Shown here: in pieces, positions 48,092-58,400 of the stretch
Layout of the letters: each line of letters begins with the position of its first letter
How positions within the stretch are numbered: position 1 is the stretch's first letter
Source: Acidobacteriota bacterium
GTDB taxonomy: Bacteria; Acidobacteriota; Polarisedimenticolia; JACPZX01
Direction of reading: 5' to 3'
DNA length: 64,000 nucleotides
NCBI GenBank assembly: GCA_016195325.1
Contig: JACPZX010000018.1
Location: 1 to 64,000 of the forward strand
Position numbers and translations under genes: made by a program
The notes under the pieces: model-generated
Databases searched by the model: none
What the model saw: the letters and a program-made list of their open reading frames with translations, nothing else
What the model was told of the DNA's origin: nothing

Positions 48092-48429
48092 CCCCCGCGG
48101 GTCTTTCGACCGCGCATGACATCCTGCAGGCGGCGCGCACCGACATCGATGTCGCGCTTTTCCGTCGCTCGCGTCGTCTTCCTGAAAACGTGCAGCACGT
48201 ACACTGATTCGAAGAACTTCGCGACGTAGAAGACACGATGCTCGAGCCGCGTGTGCACCCTTATCTCGACGACCCCGGGCCCGACGCTCGGCATGGGCCT
48301 GAAGTCCGACGGCTCGAGCCCGGTCTGGACGAGGAAGAGCTCGTGCCCGGCCTTCCGCCTCGCGTCGACCGAAAGCTTCCGCATGTCGGCGAGCGAGGAG
48401 CCCACCCAGATGATCGGCTTCTCGGTCAC
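48088..48429 (-). CDS. RelE/HigB-like toxin (phage Gp49-like)
   Basis: A 113-residue toxin of the RelE superfamily, Gp49-like branch. These proteins cut mRNA on the ribosome. Family landmarks: KPIIWVGSSLADMRKLSVDARRKAGHELFLVQTGLEPSDFRPMPSVGPGVVEIRV, then FYVAKFFESVYVLHVFRKTTRAT (the KK/KT catalytic basic area) and the C-terminal DIDVGARRLQDVM. The GTG at 48427-48429 is the only start that keeps the conserved KPIIWVGS at the N-terminus. It lies directly at the expected transcription start of the promoter at 48436-48464, so the mRNA may be leaderless. Paired with the HigA-like antitoxin downstream. Confidence 0.88.
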   Translation of the reverse strand: MTEKPIIWVGSSLADMRKLSVDARRKAGHELFLVQTGLEPSDFRPMPSVGPGVVEIRVHTRLEHRVFYVAKFFESVYVLHVFRKTTRATEKRDIDVGARRLQDVMRGRKTRGG

Positions 48430-48435
48430 CGCCAG

Positions 48436-48464
48436 ATTATACTAGTATTCGTATCGCAAGACAA
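48436..48464 (-). promoter_or_regulatory. toxin-antitoxin promoter with palindromic operator
   Basis: On the minus strand, TTGTCT (48459-48464) and a perfect TATAAT (48436-48441) are exactly 17 bases apart. The ten-base palindrome ATACTAGTAT (48439-48448) overlaps the -10 box and is a likely binding site for the antitoxin. The start codon at 48427-48429 is 7-9 bases past the -10 box. Confidence 0.65.
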
Positions 48465-48475
48465 GGCCTCCCCGA

Positions 48476-50287
48476 TCACTCCCACCCGCACTGCTGGCCG
48501 GCGTTCTCCTTCTCGAGGTACGCGAGGAGGGGGGCGAAGTAGTCGAGCATCGGCTTCGTCGAGAGGTCCGACCCCGTCGCGTCGCGGATGACCTTGCGCC
48601 AGTCCTCGGTCGCCCCCTTCGAGAGGATCGACCGGAGGAAGTCCCCCGTCTCCACGCTCCCGTAGTAGTTGCACGAGCGCGGGTCCTGCTTCAGGATCTT
48701 CTTCGCGATGTGCTGGTGGAGCTGGTACTTCAGGACGGTCGCGACGGCGTAGTCGTAGTACTGCCCCGGGTCGTCGTTGATGTGCGTCTTCGTCGCCGGA
48801 TCGCAGAACTCCTCCCCGCGCGGGGACGGCGGCTCGACCCCCTGGAATTTCGCGACGTACTCCCACCAGCGCTTGTTCCACTCGGACGGCGGGAGGTTCT
48901 TCTCGTAGAGGTCGTGTTCCCAGTGCGACATCGTCCCGGCCCCCCAGACGAGGAACGGCACCGTCGCGTCGAGCGCCGCGTCGAGGAGGACGGCGATCCG
49001 GTCCGGGTTCTGATCGGCGGGCATCACCCCGACCTGCTTCAGGTAGGGGGTCTGCATCGCGGCGATCGAGATCAGCTCGCCGATCCCCTCGTGGAAGCCG
49101 CGGTTGGCGCCGGCGCGGAGAAGAAGAGGGACCTCGGGGCGCTCGTACGAGATGTAGTAATAGGCGTGACCCAGCTCATGGTGCGCGGTCGAGAACCAGA
49201 GGGCGTTCGGCTCGATACTCTGGAGGGAGCGGATGTCGCCGTTGAGGTTCATCGGCCAGGCCGAGGCGTGCGTGTTCTTCTTCCTCCCCGATCCCTTCGG
49301 GACCGGGTAGAGGTCGGACTTCTCCCAGAAGACGGCGGGGAGGCTCGGGAACCCCATCGAGACGTAGAAGGACTCCGCCTGCCTCACGATCCACTGAGGC
49401 GTGCGATCCTTGAAGAGAGGATCGTAGTCCACCCCTTCGACGACGCCCGACCAGTGCTGCGACCAGCGGTTGTCGAGCCACTGGGCGGGGATCTTCTTCG
49501 GGATCGGCTGGTGGTACCTCTCGGCGAGGTGGCGGCGCGTGAAGCAGTGGAGCTGCCTGTAGAGGGGGTCGATGTCCTTCAGGAAGCCGTCGAGCATCGC
49601 CATCATCTCGGGGACGGTCATCCCGTAGTCGGCGATCTGGAGGGCGTAGAAGGACGAGAAGCCCATCTCGCGCGCGACGGCGTTCCGGAGCTTCTGGAGA
49701 TCCTCGAGGCCGGGGCGCAGCGTGGGGCCGCTCTGCTTGCTCACCTCCCACACCTTCCGCCTCTCGTCGAGATCGCGGCTCTTCCGGAGCGTGTCGTCGA
49801 TCTCGTTGGCCGTGATCGGTGTCGCGCACCCTGACGGGCCCTTCTCCATGCAGAAGGTGAACGAGTCGAGCGTGCTCGACTGCCGGCTCTCGGCCTCGAC
49901 GCGCCGGGCCACGACGTCGGGGATCGTGCCGGGGTACTCGGCGGCGGCGCGGAGGATCCGATCGAGCTGGCGCGTCTGGAGGGGCGAGAGGAGATCCGTG
50001 TGCGCCTTCAGGCGGCGGACCTCGGCGATGACCTGGGGGTCCCCGACGAAGGCCGCGAGGGCCTTGTCGGCGGCGACGCGCCCGCCGTCGTGCTCGGGGG
50101 TGACGTCGGTGGTGGCGGCCCACTCGGCCTGCTGGGCCACGTAATAGAGGCGCTGGAAGAGGGAGGAGTACAGGTCGAGGAAGCGCTGCCCTTCGTCGGG
50201 GGGGATGTCCACGGCCCCGGCGCCGAAGGCCGCCGTGAGGGAGGCGAGAATCACCGTGGCGAGGCCGGCCGTTCGCATCCTGCGCAT
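48476..50287 (-). CDS. M2-family (ACE-like) peptidyl-dipeptidase
   Basis: A 603-residue secreted zinc peptidase homologous to angiotensin-converting enzyme. The signal peptide is TAGLATVILASLTAAFGAGA. The zinc site is STAHHELGHAYYYISY (HExxH) and the third ligand is Glu in NRGFHEGIGELIS. Other family marks are LQKLRNAVAREMGFSSFYALQIADYGM, SAWPMNLNGDIRS, and DYAVATVLKYQLHQHIAKKIL. It clips dipeptides from C-termini. Bacterial M2 enzymes are periplasmic or extracellular. The ATG at 50287 follows GGGAGGAA closely; an in-frame ATG three codons on is possible. The gene lies head to head with the acyltransferase/ligase fusion, 49 bases apart. Confidence 0.93.
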   Translation of the reverse strand: MRRMRTAGLATVILASLTAAFGAGAVDIPPDEGQRFLDLYSSLFQRLYYVAQQAEWAATTDVTPEHDGGRVAADKALAAFVGDPQVIAEVRRLKAHTDLLSPLQTRQLDRILRAAAEYPGTIPDVVARRVEAESRQSSTLDSFTFCMEKGPSGCATPITANEIDDTLRKSRDLDERRKVWEVSKQSGPTLRPGLEDLQKLRNAVAREMGFSSFYALQIADYGMTVPEMMAMLDGFLKDIDPLYRQLHCFTRRHLAERYHQPIPKKIPAQWLDNRWSQHWSGVVEGVDYDPLFKDRTPQWIVRQAESFYVSMGFPSLPAVFWEKSDLYPVPKGSGRKKNTHASAWPMNLNGDIRSLQSIEPNALWFSTAHHELGHAYYYISYERPEVPLLLRAGANRGFHEGIGELISIAAMQTPYLKQVGVMPADQNPDRIAVLLDAALDATVPFLVWGAGTMSHWEHDLYEKNLPPSEWNKRWWEYVAKFQGVEPPSPRGEEFCDPATKTHINDDPGQYYDYAVATVLKYQLHQHIAKKILKQDPRSCNYYGSVETGDFLRSILSKGATEDWRKVIRDATGSDLSTKPMLDYFAPLLAYLEKENAGQQCGWE

Positions 50288-50336
50288 CGTTCCTCCCGTG
50301 AGATGTGGGATTGAGTTGCGATAGACTGCCGCAGCG

Positions 50337-53300
50337 ATGACGAAGCCGCAACTCCACCCGCTTCGCGGTCTGATCGTGGCGCAGTTCTTCGGCGCCTTCA
50401 ACGACAACGCCTTCAAGCTCTTCGTCGCGCTCCTCTCGATGCGGGCCGTGCGCGCCGCAGGCCTGACGGCCGCGGCCATCGAGGGCGCCTCGCAGACGCG
50501 CACGACGATCGCCTTCGTCGTCTTCACGCTTCCCCTGGTCCTCGTCTCGCTCCCGGCGGGGCTCCTCGCGGATCGCGCGGGCAAGAGGTCGATCCTGATC
50601 GCGATGAAGGGGGTCGAGCTCTGTTTGATGGTTGCGGGGACGATGGCCCTCGCCGTCGACCCGGCGGGGACGACCCTCCCCCTCGTCATCCTGGGCCTCA
50701 TGGGGGCGCAGAGCGCCCTCTTCAGCCCCGCGAAGTACGGCATCCTCCCCGAGATCCTCCCGCACGCGCGCCTCTCGTGGGGGAACGGCCTCCTCGAGAT
50801 GTGGACCTTCGTGGCGATCATCGCGGGGACGGCGGCCGGAGGCCCTCTCCTCGACGCCACCGGGGAGCGCGCGTGGATCGCGGGGGCGATGCTCACGGCG
50901 CTCGCGATCGCGGGGCTGTTCGCGGCGCGCACGATCCAGCGCGTGCCGCCCGCACGGTCCGAAGGGGATCTCGCGGGAAGCCTGAGGGCGGCCTTCAGGG
51001 CGATGCGCGCCGATCGCGCCCTGGGCCTCGCCGTCCTCGGGTCGACCTTCTTCTGGGGGATCGCGAGCCTCCTCGGGCAGGACGTCCTCGTCTACATCAA
51101 GACGACCCTGGGGATCGCGGACGCGCTGTCGGGGGCCCCCCTCGCCCTCTTCGGAGTCGGCGTCGGGGCGGGGACGCTCCTCGCCGGGAAGCTCTCCGCC
51201 GAGAAGGTCGAGTACGGCCTCCTCCCGATGGGAGCGGTCGGCCTCGCCCTCCTGACGAGCGCCCTGGGCCTCCTCGCTCCCGGCTTCGCCGGGACGATGC
51301 TCCTGATGGCGCTCCTCGGAATCGCGAGCGGCCTCCTCGTGGTGCCGCTGAACGCGATCCTCCAGTGGCGCGCCCCCGCCGACCGGCGCGGCGCCGTCAT
51401 CGCCCTCGCCAACGTCTTCATCTTCACGGGCATCCTCGGCGGGTCGCTCATGGCGGAGGGGCTCTCGCGGTTCGGCGTCTCGCCGCGCGGGATCCTGGTC
51501 GGCGCGGCCCTCGTCACGCTCGCCCTCACGCTCTGGGCGGTGGCGCTCATGCCGGTCGCGCTCCTCCGTCTCGCGCTCGTGCTCCTGACGCACACGTTTT
51601 ACAGGGTGCGCGTCGTCGGATCGGAGAACGTGCCTCGGAAGGGAGGGGCGCTCCTCGTCCCGAACCACGTCTCGTTCGTGGACGGGCTGCTGGTGATGGC
51701 GAGCCTCGACCGGAACGTCCACTTCGTCGTGGACGCCGACTACTTCCACCACCCGCTGGTGAAGCCCTTCGCCGCCGCGCTCGGGGCGATCCCGATCTCG
51801 GCCTCGGGGGGGCCCCGCATGGTCCTCCGGGCGCTCCGCGACGCGGGGAAGCGCCTCGACGAGGGGAAGCTGGTCTGCATCTTCGCCGAGGGGGAGATCA
51901 CCCGGACGGGGATGATGCTCCCGTTCAAGCGGGGGATGGAGAGGATCGCGAAGGGTCGGACGTCCCCCGTCATCCCGGTCAACCTCGATCGCGTCTGGGG
52001 GAGCGTCTTCAGCCGGGCTCACGGCCGGTTCGTGACGAAGCTCCCCGAGAGCATCCCCTACCCGGTGACGATGTCGTTCGGAGCGCCCCTCCCCGCCGCG
52101 ACGCCGCTGCACGAAGTCCGGCGGGCCGTCCACGAGCTGGGGGAATCCGCCGCGCGCCTTCGCGAGACGGGCGCCTCTCCGCTCCACCACACCTTCGTCC
52201 GCGGGGCGCGCCGCCATCCGCTCGCGTTCTGCTTCGCCGAGGCCGAGCGGCCATGGGTCAGCCGCTTCGCGGCGCTCACGGGAGCGGTCGCCCTCGCGCG
52301 GGGTCTCCGCGAGGCGTGGCGCGGCCAGAGCTTCGTGGGGATCCTCCTCCCCCCCTCGGTCGCCGCGGCCGAGGTCAACATCGCCGTCGCCCTCGCGGGG
52401 CGGACGAGCGTCAATTTGAACTACACCTCGGGGCGCGCGGCGATGTCGTCGGCGGTGGCGCAGGCCGGCGTGAGGTCGGTCGTGACGAGCAGGACATTCC
52501 TCGAGAGGGCGAAGCTCCGGATTCCGGAGGGGGTGACGCCGATCTGGATCGAGGAGATCGCCTCCGGCGTCGGCCCCGTGGCGCGCGCGGCGGCGACCGT
52601 CGCGGCGCTCGCGCTCCCCCTGAGGCTCCTCGAGAGGGCATGCGGCGCCGCGGGGCGCACCTCCGCGGGGGACATCGCGACGGTCATCTTCAGCAGCGGG
52701 AGCACGGGAGAGCCGAAGGGGGTTCTCCTCACGCACTTCAACGTCGATTCGAACGCCTCGGCCGTCTCGCAGGTCTTCCGCGTCACGCCATCCGACAGGA
52801 TTCTCGGGATCCTCCCCCTCTTCCACTCGTTCGGCTTCCTCGCGCTCTGGGTCGCCGCGTCGAGCCGCGTGGGCATCGTCTTCCACCCGAGCCCCCTCGA
52901 CGCCGGGATGGTGGGAGAGCTGGTCCAGCGCCACCGCGTGACGATGCTCCTCGCGACGCCGACCTTCCTGAAGCTCTACATGCGGCGCTGCACGCCGGCG
53001 CAGTTCGGATCGCTGCGCCTCGTCCTCGCCGGCGCGGAGAAGCTCGGCGAGCGGCTCGCGTCGAGCTTCGAGGAGACCTTCGGCATCCGCCCCCTCGAAG
53101 GGTACGGCGCCACGGAGTGCTCGCCGGCGATTGCCGTCAGCAGCCTCGACTTCCGCGGCCCGGGTTTCTACCAGCCGGGCTCCCGGAGAGGTTTCGTCGG
53201 CCAGCCCCTCCCCGGCGTCGCCGTGCGGATCGTCGATCCCGACACCTTCGCGCCCCTCCCCCCCGGATCGCCCGGGATGCTGATCGTGCGGGGGCCGAAC

Positions 53301-53765
53301 GTGATGAAGGGGTATCTCGGCCGCGACGACCTGACGGCGCAGGTGATGCGGGACGGCTGGTACGTGACCGGCGACATCGCGCTCATGGACGAGGACGGCT
53401 TTGTCAAGATCACCGACCGCCTCTCGCGCTTCTCGAAGATCGGCGGCGAGATGGTCCCCCACGGGCGCGTGGAGGAAGCCCTGCACGAGGCGGCCTCTCG
53501 CGACGACCAGGTCTTCGCCGTCACGGCCGTCCCCGACGAGAGGAAGGGGGAGCGCCTCGCGGTCCTCCACACCCTCGACCCGGCGGCCCTTCCCGCCGTC
53601 CTCGAGAAGCTCTCAGCCCTCGGGCTTCCGAACCTCTTCATCCCGCAGCTTGCGGCCTTCGTGAAGGTCGAGCGCCTCCCGCTCCTCGGCAGCGGGAAGC
53701 TCGATCTCCGCGAGATTCGCCGCGTCGCGACCGAGGCGCTGGCCCATCCGCGAACGTCGTCGTGA
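50337..53765 (+). CDS. MFS - acyltransferase - AMP-ligase fusion (Aas/LplT type)
   Basis: One 1142-residue chain that combines three activities of lysophospholipid recycling. Residues 1-420 are a major facilitator (LplT-like lysolipid flippase): RGLIVAQFFGAFNDNAFKLFVALL and about 12 helices. Residues about 430-610 are a PlsC acyltransferase with PNHVSFVDGLLVM (HX4D) and FAEGEITRTGMM (the EGxxSR-like block). Residues 640-1140 are an adenylate-forming acyl-ACP/CoA ligase with TVIFSSGSTGEPKGVLLTH, GYGATECSPAI, YVTGDIALMDEDGFVKITDR and a C-terminal lysine in GSGKLDL. It should re-import, activate and reacylate lysophospholipid. It is complete, with no internal break. Confidence 0.9.
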   Translation: MTKPQLHPLRGLIVAQFFGAFNDNAFKLFVALLSMRAVRAAGLTAAAIEGASQTRTTIAFVVFTLPLVLVSLPAGLLADRAGKRSILIAMKGVELCLMVAGTMALAVDPAGTTLPLVILGLMGAQSALFSPAKYGILPEILPHARLSWGNGLLEMWTFVAIIAGTAAGGPLLDATGERAWIAGAMLTALAIAGLFAARTIQRVPPARSEGDLAGSLRAAFRAMRADRALGLAVLGSTFFWGIASLLGQDVLVYIKTTLGIADALSGAPLALFGVGVGAGTLLAGKLSAEKVEYGLLPMGAVGLALLTSALGLLAPGFAGTMLLMALLGIASGLLVVPLNAILQWRAPADRRGAVIALANVFIFTGILGGSLMAEGLSRFGVSPRGILVGAALVTLALTLWAVALMPVALLRLALVLLTHTFYRVRVVGSENVPRKGGALLVPNHVSFVDGLLVMASLDRNVHFVVDADYFHHPLVKPFAAALGAIPISASGGPRMVLRALRDAGKRLDEGKLVCIFAEGEITRTGMMLPFKRGMERIAKGRTSPVIPVNLDRVWGSVFSRAHGRFVTKLPESIPYPVTMSFGAPLPAATPLHEVRRAVHELGESAARLRETGASPLHHTFVRGARRHPLAFCFAEAERPWVSRFAALTGAVALARGLREAWRGQSFVGILLPPSVAAAEVNIAVALAGRTSVNLNYTSGRAAMSSAVAQAGVRSVVTSRTFLERAKLRIPEGVTPIWIEEIASGVGPVARAAATVAALALPLRLLERACGAAGRTSAGDIATVIFSSGSTGEPKGVLLTHFNVDSNASAVSQVFRVTPSDRILGILPLFHSFGFLALWVAASSRVGIVFHPSPLDAGMVGELVQRHRVTMLLATPTFLKLYMRRCTPAQFGSLRLVLAGAEKLGERLASSFEETFGIRPLEGYGATECSPAIAVSSLDFRGPGFYQPGSRRGFVGQPLPGVAVRIVDPDTFAPLPPGSPGMLIVRGPNVMKGYLGRDDLTAQVMRDGWYVTGDIALMDEDGFVKITDRLSRFSKIGGEMVPHGRVEEALHEAASRDDQVFAVTAVPDERKGERLAVLHTLDPAALPAVLEKLSALGLPNLFIPQLAAFVKVERLPLLGSGKLDLREIRRVATEALAHPRTSS

Positions 53766-53835
53766 TAACTTGAGCGCCCGGAACGCTCCGTCGAGCGGTC
53801 TTGGGACCTCGAACATCGCGGAAGAGGAGAAAAAG

Positions 53836-54138
53836 ATGATGAGACGACTCGGTCTCGCCGTTGCACTCGTCTTCGTCGCCTGCCTCGCGCTCGCAGTCGC
53901 CGGCGAAGGGAAGGGGAAGACCCACGAGATGAACGCCACGGTCGTCGCCTACGACCAGGCGTCGAAGATGATCACGATCAAGGACGACCAGGGCCAGGAA
54001 CACAAGGCTCCAGTTTCAGGAGCCGCCCTCCTCGTCGCGAACTCGGTGAAAGCCGGCGCGAAGGTGACGATTACCTGTCAGGACAACGAGAAGGGAGAGC
54101 ACAAGGCCGTCGTCGGGATCGCGCCCGCCAAGAGCTGA
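53836..54138 (+). CDS. small secreted beta-rich protein
   Basis: A 100-residue exported protein with signal peptide MMRRLGLAVALVFVACLALAVA. The mature part reads TVVAYDQASKMITIKDDQGQEHKAPVSGAALLV, then VKAGAKVTITCQDN and AVVGIAP. It is organised like the protein at 3456-3800: both have 'V - D..xK.(I/L)T(I/V)K' followed by a 'xxxxVKAGxxVxIT' strand, so they may be distant paralogues of a DUF5666-type barrel. An AGGAG site precedes the ATG at 53836 (a second ATG follows at once). It lies 70 bases after the acyl-ligase gene. No catalytic residues are evident. Confidence 0.75.
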   Translation: MMRRLGLAVALVFVACLALAVAGEGKGKTHEMNATVVAYDQASKMITIKDDQGQEHKAPVSGAALLVANSVKAGAKVTITCQDNEKGEHKAVVGIAPAKS

Positions 54139-54356
54139 GGCTTCCGAACCAGGCCGGAGCCGCCCCTCGACGCGCGCCCGCTCCCGGCGTGCCTTCGGCT
54201 CCGGCTGTTCGATTCCGGGACGTGCGGTCCCGCGGCCGGTCGCCCCATCCCGCTCCTCCCGGCCGCGATCGACCGATTCCCCCCGGATTGCGACGCTTCC
54301 CGCCTCGAGGGCATCTGGCACAGTGGTTGCCTTAGATGAGACGGGAGACGACATCC

Positions 54357-55256
54357 ATGAGCAAGCTCATCGCGATCGTCCTGATGATCTTCACCGCCAT
54401 CCTCCACATCCTCTTCGGCTCGCCGCGGGTCTACGGGGGCGAGAGCAGCACCTCGATGCGGATCGAGTCCTCCGGCGATCTCGGGGACTGCGGCTCGCTG
54501 AGCGTCACCTTCGATCGGCATGTCGCGACGCGGATGGAGGAGTCGTTCTCGATCCCCGGCCGCGGCACCGAGCTGCGGGCGGTCCTTCCCGCCGCGTCGG
54601 GGGCCCGCGTGACGGGATGGGATCGCAGCGACTACGAGATCACCGTCTGCAAGGCGGCGCGCGACGCGGAGACTCTCGATCGCGTGGCGGTCGCGCATGA
54701 CGGAGGCGCCGTGTCCGTCACGGGGCCGCAGGGCGGCGACTGGGTCGTGTACCTCCTCATCCACGCCCCGAAGGACTCCTCGATCGACTTCGAGACGTCG
54801 AACGGCCCGCTCGACTTCCACGGCGTGACCGGGAAGCTCCGAGCCCGAACGGAGAACGGCCCCGTCACGTTCAGGGGTTGCGCCGCCGACGTCGTCGCCA
54901 CGACGGAGAACGGCCCCATCTCCTTCACCGGAAGCGGGAGGAACGTTTCGCTCAAGGCCCTCAACGGCCCGGTGAGCGTGGATCTCGAGGGGAGGAGCTG
55001 GGAGGGCGGGCGCCTTGAGGCCTCGACGCAGAACGGGCCCGTCTCCCTCGAGCTCGAGGCGGGGTTCCAGTCCGGGGTCGACGTGACGTCGACGGGGCAC
55101 TCCCCATTCTCGTGCAGCGCCGCGGCCTGCGCCGGAGCGGACCGCACCCGGGACGACGATCATCGCGCCGTCCACTTCGGCGACCGCGCGACCGCCGTCA
55201 GTCTCTCCACCGAGAACGGCCCGGTGTCGATCCGATCTCCGAAGAACGAGATCTGA
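54357..55256 (+). CDS. secreted DUF4097-like beta-solenoid protein
   Basis: A 299-residue exported protein. A hydrophobic start (LIAIVLMIFTAILHILFG) serves as signal or anchor. The core has short repeats of about 20 residues around the motif (E/S/L/Q)NGP(V/I/L): TSNGPLDFHG, TENGPVTFRG, TENGPISFTG, LNGPVSVDL, TQNGPVSLEL, TENGPVSIRS. This matches the 'adhesin-like' DUF4097 beta-solenoid, where each turn ends in NGP. Two cysteines (SCSAAACAG) interrupt it near the end. I chose the ATG at 54357 (GGGAG nine bases before) over the one at 54336. Upstream, 54139-54356 holds no gene; CCGGAGCCG and CGGCTCCGG there could pair. Confidence 0.75.
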   Translation: MSKLIAIVLMIFTAILHILFGSPRVYGGESSTSMRIESSGDLGDCGSLSVTFDRHVATRMEESFSIPGRGTELRAVLPAASGARVTGWDRSDYEITVCKAARDAETLDRVAVAHDGGAVSVTGPQGGDWVVYLLIHAPKDSSIDFETSNGPLDFHGVTGKLRARTENGPVTFRGCAADVVATTENGPISFTGSGRNVSLKALNGPVSVDLEGRSWEGGRLEASTQNGPVSLELEAGFQSGVDVTSTGHSPFSCSAAACAGADRTRDDDHRAVHFGDRATAVSLSTENGPVSIRSPKNEI

Positions 55257-55265
55257 CGTGGTGTC

Positions 55266-55295
55266 TTGACCCGCGCTCCCCGACCCGCGTAGAAT
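55266..55295 (+). promoter_or_regulatory. sigma70-type promoter for the large M36 peptidase
   Basis: TTGACC (55266-55271) and TAGAAT (55290-55295) are spaced by 18 bases, each with five of six consensus matches. A 140-base leader follows, ending with AGGAGG at 55420-55425. Confidence 0.55.
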
Positions 55296-55434
55296 CGCCT
55301 CCTCACCTGGCTTGACACTCTCCCCCTTCCCTGAGAGGGAGTGACCCGCCCCATAGAGGAGGCCTTTCACCCCAGCCGTGAAGTTCCCGTTCGGGGAGTC
55401 GTCCGCGCATTCACACACCAGGAGGCTTGAAGTG

Positions 55435-58400
55435 ATGATGAACCACTCTCTTCGACTGTCCGCGATCGCCGTCGCGATGGGAGCCGCCCTCTCGCTCCCG
55501 TCGGCGGCCCCCGCGGGAGGCAACGGCCACGAGAACAAGAGGCCGGCCGCAGACATGGACATCCGCGACGCGAACGGCGCGCGCGCCCACAAGCTCGCCC
55601 CCGGCGCGGGCGAGGCCGCGATGACGGCAGGCCAGGGGAAGGCCCTCGGCGCCCTCCGCAAGCAGGCCGCGGATCTCGAGGTCGCCTGGAGCGCCCTCAC
55701 GGGCGCCCCCAACCGGATCCACAGCATGACGAAGACCCTCACCGGCCCGAGCGGCTCGGCCCCCGCCGACGTCGCGGCGGAATTCCTCGGGAAGAACCTC
55801 TCCCTCTTCAGGCTCTCCCCGGCCGACGTCAGCGAGAACCGCTTCTCGCGCGACTTCGTCACCCGGAGCACCGGCGTCACGCACCTGACGATCCAGCAGC
55901 GCGCGCACGGGCTCGACGTCTTCGGCGCGATGCTGAACGTCAACGTCGACGCCGAGGGGCGCATCGTGAACGTCGCGGGCGAGCTCCTCCCCGACGTCCA
56001 CGCGAGCGCCAACACGAAGAATCCGAAGATCACGGCCGACGAGGCGGCGAACCTCGCCGCGGACGCGTCGAGCGTGACGAAGCCCGGCAACATCCCCGCG
56101 GGCACGCTCGTCTTCTTCCCGATGGAAATCGGGAGGGCGCGCCTCGCGTGGGATCTCACGGTCGACGACGCCGAGACGAACGACTCCTACCGGACGATCG
56201 TGGACGCGACGGACGGGACGGTGCTGTGGCGCCACAACCTGACGTCGTACAACCACCTCCCGACGCACGGTCAGGTCTACACCGGCGACAGCCCCAACCC
56301 CGACTTCCCGGTCGGATCCTCCACGGGTATCGTCGCCCGCGTGGACGCCCCCTTCACCGGGGACGGCTTCTACCCGCACGCCGATCCTCACGAGGACTGG
56401 TGGAACGGCGGCCCCGACCCCGGCCGCACGACGACGACCAGCAACAACGTCTTCGCGCAGGACGACCGCGACGGCGACAACACCGGCGGATTCCGTCCCA
56501 CGGCGGGGGCCGGTGAGAGCTTCACCTACGCCATCGACCTGACGATGGACCCGAAGACGTACACGTCGGCCGCCCTCGCGAACCTCTTCTACTGGAACAA
56601 CCGGCTGCACGACCTCTACTACCAGCTCGGCTTCGACGAGGCCTCCGGGAACTTCCAGGTGAACAACTTCGGCCTCGGCGGCGCCGGGAACGATCCGGTC
56701 CTCGCCGACGCGCAGGACAACCGCGACGCGAACACGCCGTCGCTGTGCAACGCCAACTTCAACACGCCGGCCGACGGCACGTCGCCGCGGATGCAGATGT
56801 TCCAGTGCAACAAGACGAGCCCGGAGCGGGACGGCGATCTCGACAACCACGTGATCGCGCACGAGTTCACGCACGGCGTGCACTCGCGCCTCGTGCCGAC
56901 GCTGACCGGCTTCCAGGAGGTCGGTGAGGGTTGGGCCGACTTCATGGGGCTGACGTTCCTCGTCGATCCGACCGACGGGGTCGACGCCCAGTACGTCGTC
57001 GGCGAGTGGCTCTTCGGCTTCGGCATCCGCCGCCAGGCCTACACGACCGATCAGACGGTCTTCACGCGCACGTACGCGAACCTCACCGACGGGGCGACCT
57101 GCGCCGTCAAGGTGTGCAGCAACAACTCGAGCATGACCTGCACCAAGAACTCCGACTGCGGCGGCGGGAACACGTGCAACGCCACCGGCTGCCAGTTCGA
57201 CTTCCAGTGCCAGCCGCCGGCCACCGCGATCAACCAGGGGCTCTGCTCCCCCGAGGTGCACAACACCGGAGAGCTCTGGGCCGAAACGCTCTGGATCGCG
57301 CGCGCCAACCTCGTCAAGAAGTACGGCTGGGCGACGGGCAACAGGACGATCCAGCAGGACGTCATCGACGGGATGAAGATGTCGGCGCCGATGCCCGACT
57401 TCCTCGACGATCGGGACGCCATCCTGCTGGCCGACGTCACCGACAACGGCGGCGTCAACGTCTGCCTCCTCTGGGACGCCTTCGCCCGGATGGGCCTCGG
57501 CGTGTCGGCCGTCACGCTCGGGCCGAACGACATCAACCCGATCCAGGCGTTCGACCTGCCGTCCGCCTGCACGCCGAACGTCCGCGTGAACGCCTCGCTC
57601 GACTTCGGCAACGTCTGCATCGGCGGTTCGGCCGCCCTGCCGATCGAGGTCTTCAACACGGGCACCGGCGATCTCATCGTGAACAGCGTCTCCCAGACCT
57701 CGGGGAGCAGCTCCATCACGGTCGATCCGAACCCGGCGACGCCACTCGACATCAGCGCCGACGCGCACGTGGACTTCACGGCCCGCTGCGCCCCGGCCTC
57801 CTCCGGGACGAAGACGGCCAAGATCACCGTCAAGACCAACGACGTCGATCAGCCGTCCATCGATCTCACCGCCACATGCAACTCGCTCGCCCCGGTGGCC
57901 GACACGCTCATCGCCGACTCCGGGAACTTCGGAGACGTCTGCATCGGATCGTTCAAGGATCTGGCGTTGACGGTCAACAACAGCGGCGGCTGCCCGCTCA
58001 CGATCAGCGGGCTCAGCTCCTCCTCGGCGGACTTCCTCGTCGCGGGGGCGCAGACGCTGCCGATCACCGTGGCGCCGGGCGCGTCGGTGCAGATCTTCAT
58101 CCGCTTCCAGCCGGCGACCTTCGGCGCGAAGACGGGGACGATCACCCTCGCCACCTCCGATCCGGTGAACTCCATCCGGACCGTCAACGTCTCGGGCCGC
58201 GCTCCCTCCGGCACGATGACGGTCACCGGCTCCACCGACTTCGGCGACGTCTGCGCGGGCGCGCAGGCCGAGAAGACGCTGTCGGTCTGCAACACCGGGT
58301 CGTGCGATCTCCACGTCACCAGCGTGGCCTTCTCACCGGCGTGCGCCGACTTCACGCTGGTCAACAACCCGTTCCCGGCGACGGTCAGCCACGACTTCTG

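Noticed and set aside
49176-53570. Long minus-strand frame opposite the acyltransferase/ligase fusion
   Set aside because: Arg/Glu/His-rich shadow with no recognisable domain; the plus-strand frame shows three clear enzyme domains.
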